In this document: in pieces, positions 33,992-34,265 of the stretch
Layout: each line of letters opens with the position of its first letter
Position numbering within the stretch: position 1 is the first letter of the stretch
NCBI RefSeq assembly: GCF_008757455.1
Contig: NZ_VCMV01000033.1
Location: 35,253 to 69,517, forward strand
Direction: 5' to 3'
DNA: 34,265 nt
Source of the DNA: Microvirga brassicacearum
Lineage (GTDB): Bacteria > Pseudomonadota > Alphaproteobacteria > Rhizobiales > Beijerinckiaceae
Program-made: the position numbers and the translations under genes
Notes under the pieces: generated by a model
Told to the model about the DNA's origin: nothing
The model's input: only the letters and a program-made list of their open reading frames with translations
The model's database searches: none

Positions 33992-34265
33992 TCAGGCATC
34001 GCGCGGCAAGGCGGTGTAGACCCTGATGATGAACTGGTGGAACTCCGCCATGTAGTTTCGGAGGAACTCGGCCGTGGACTCGTTCGTGACCTCGCCAGCG
34101 TCGTTGATCAGTCCAGGCGTGAACTGGATATAAGCCTCAGGCGCGTTCATCTGCGGCGAGTTGCAGAAGCTGAGCACGCTGCGCAGTTGCTGCTGCGCCA
34201 CGGCAGTGCCGATGGCGCCCGGCGAGGTGCCGATCACGGCCGAGGGTTTGCGCGTGAACGAGTTC
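33992..34265 (-). CDS. NADPH-dependent FMN reductase (ChrR/YieF type), C-terminal part, cut by right edge
   Basis: The last ~90 residues of a flavodoxin-fold reductase, running in from the right edge to the stop at 33992-33994. Visible are the FMN-loop and helix of the family: RKPSAVIGTSPGAIGTAVAQ, QQLRSVLSFCNSPQMNAPEA and YIQFTPGLINDAGEVTNEST. Members reduce quinones, azo dyes or chromate with NADPH. The N-terminal FMN-binding motif lies outside the window. The 3' end has an added segment (TAEFLRNYMAEFHQFI) that is somewhat longer than typical. About 85 bases separate its stop from the terminator. Confidence 0.85.
   Translation of the reverse strand, partial: NSFTRKPSAVIGTSPGAIGTAVAQQQLRSVLSFCNSPQMNAPEAYIQFTPGLINDAGEVTNESTAEFLRNYMAEFHQFIIRVYTALPRDA

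Overview
The window is GC-rich (by eye roughly 63-67% G+C), with tightly packed genes, many 4-14 base overlaps between neighbours and strong GGAGG-type ribosome binding sites. The protein set points to an alphaproteobacterium of the Hyphomicrobiales (Rhizobiales), perhaps Methylobacteriaceae (Methylobacterium/Microvirga). Pointers are a BA14K-like tail, an alternative FtsH beside an HdeD-like protein, a cytochrome oxidase with fused subunits I and III, and a small XRE-like protein. This placement is inference. No rRNA, tRNA, CRISPR array, transposase or integrase was seen.

Layout. (1) 1-242: start of a secreted protein, apparently frameshifted, running off the left edge. (2) 541-8052, plus strand: a stress and envelope block with an HdeD-like membrane protein, FtsH protease, a DUF1269-like glycine-rich protein, and the adaptor and pump of an RND efflux system without an outer-membrane channel. 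(3) 8173-13617, plus strand: a heme-copper oxidase operon with a diheme cytochrome c, CoxII carrying CuA and heme c (caa3 type), a fused CoxI-CoxIII, a small membrane protein and CtaG. (4) 13706-14176: an unknown small protein. (5) 14245-19848, minus strand: a polysaccharide operon with a GH2 enzyme carrying a malectin-like domain, a GH105-DUF2264 fusion, and the 3' remnant of a lactonase gene. (6) 20119-25730: a 4-cresol (p-cresol) or related 4-alkylphenol oxidation cluster. On the minus strand it reads PchC-like cytochrome, PchX-like protein, PchF-like flavoprotein and an aryl-alcohol dehydrogenase; an aldehyde dehydrogenase lies divergently on the plus strand. (7) 25791-33573: cardiolipin synthase, a broken EEP-family gene, an isoprenylcysteine-methyltransferase-like membrane protein, a membrane-anchored class III cyclase, a frameshifted diacylglycerol-kinase-like gene, an AI-2E family transporter, a small HTH protein and a mercuric-reductase-like flavoprotein. 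(8) 33735-34265: a BA14K-like gene tail with a clear terminator, then an NADPH-dependent FMN reductase cut by the right edge.

How the genes may work together. The flavoprotein PchF should pass electrons to PchC in the periplasm. The first domain of the diheme cytochrome that opens the oxidase operon is a close relative of PchC (about 49 of 75 residues identical in an ungapped hand alignment). The sequence therefore suggests a dedicated route from PchF through PchC-type cytochromes to the caa3 oxidase, 15 kb away. The oxidase itself is odd: residues matching the D-channel asparagines and the K-channel lysine of A1-type oxidases are replaced, so its proton pumping may differ.

Five genes look broken (left edge, lactonase, EEP, lipid kinase, BA14K). 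Whether this is genome decay or assembly error cannot be decided from the sequence alone.
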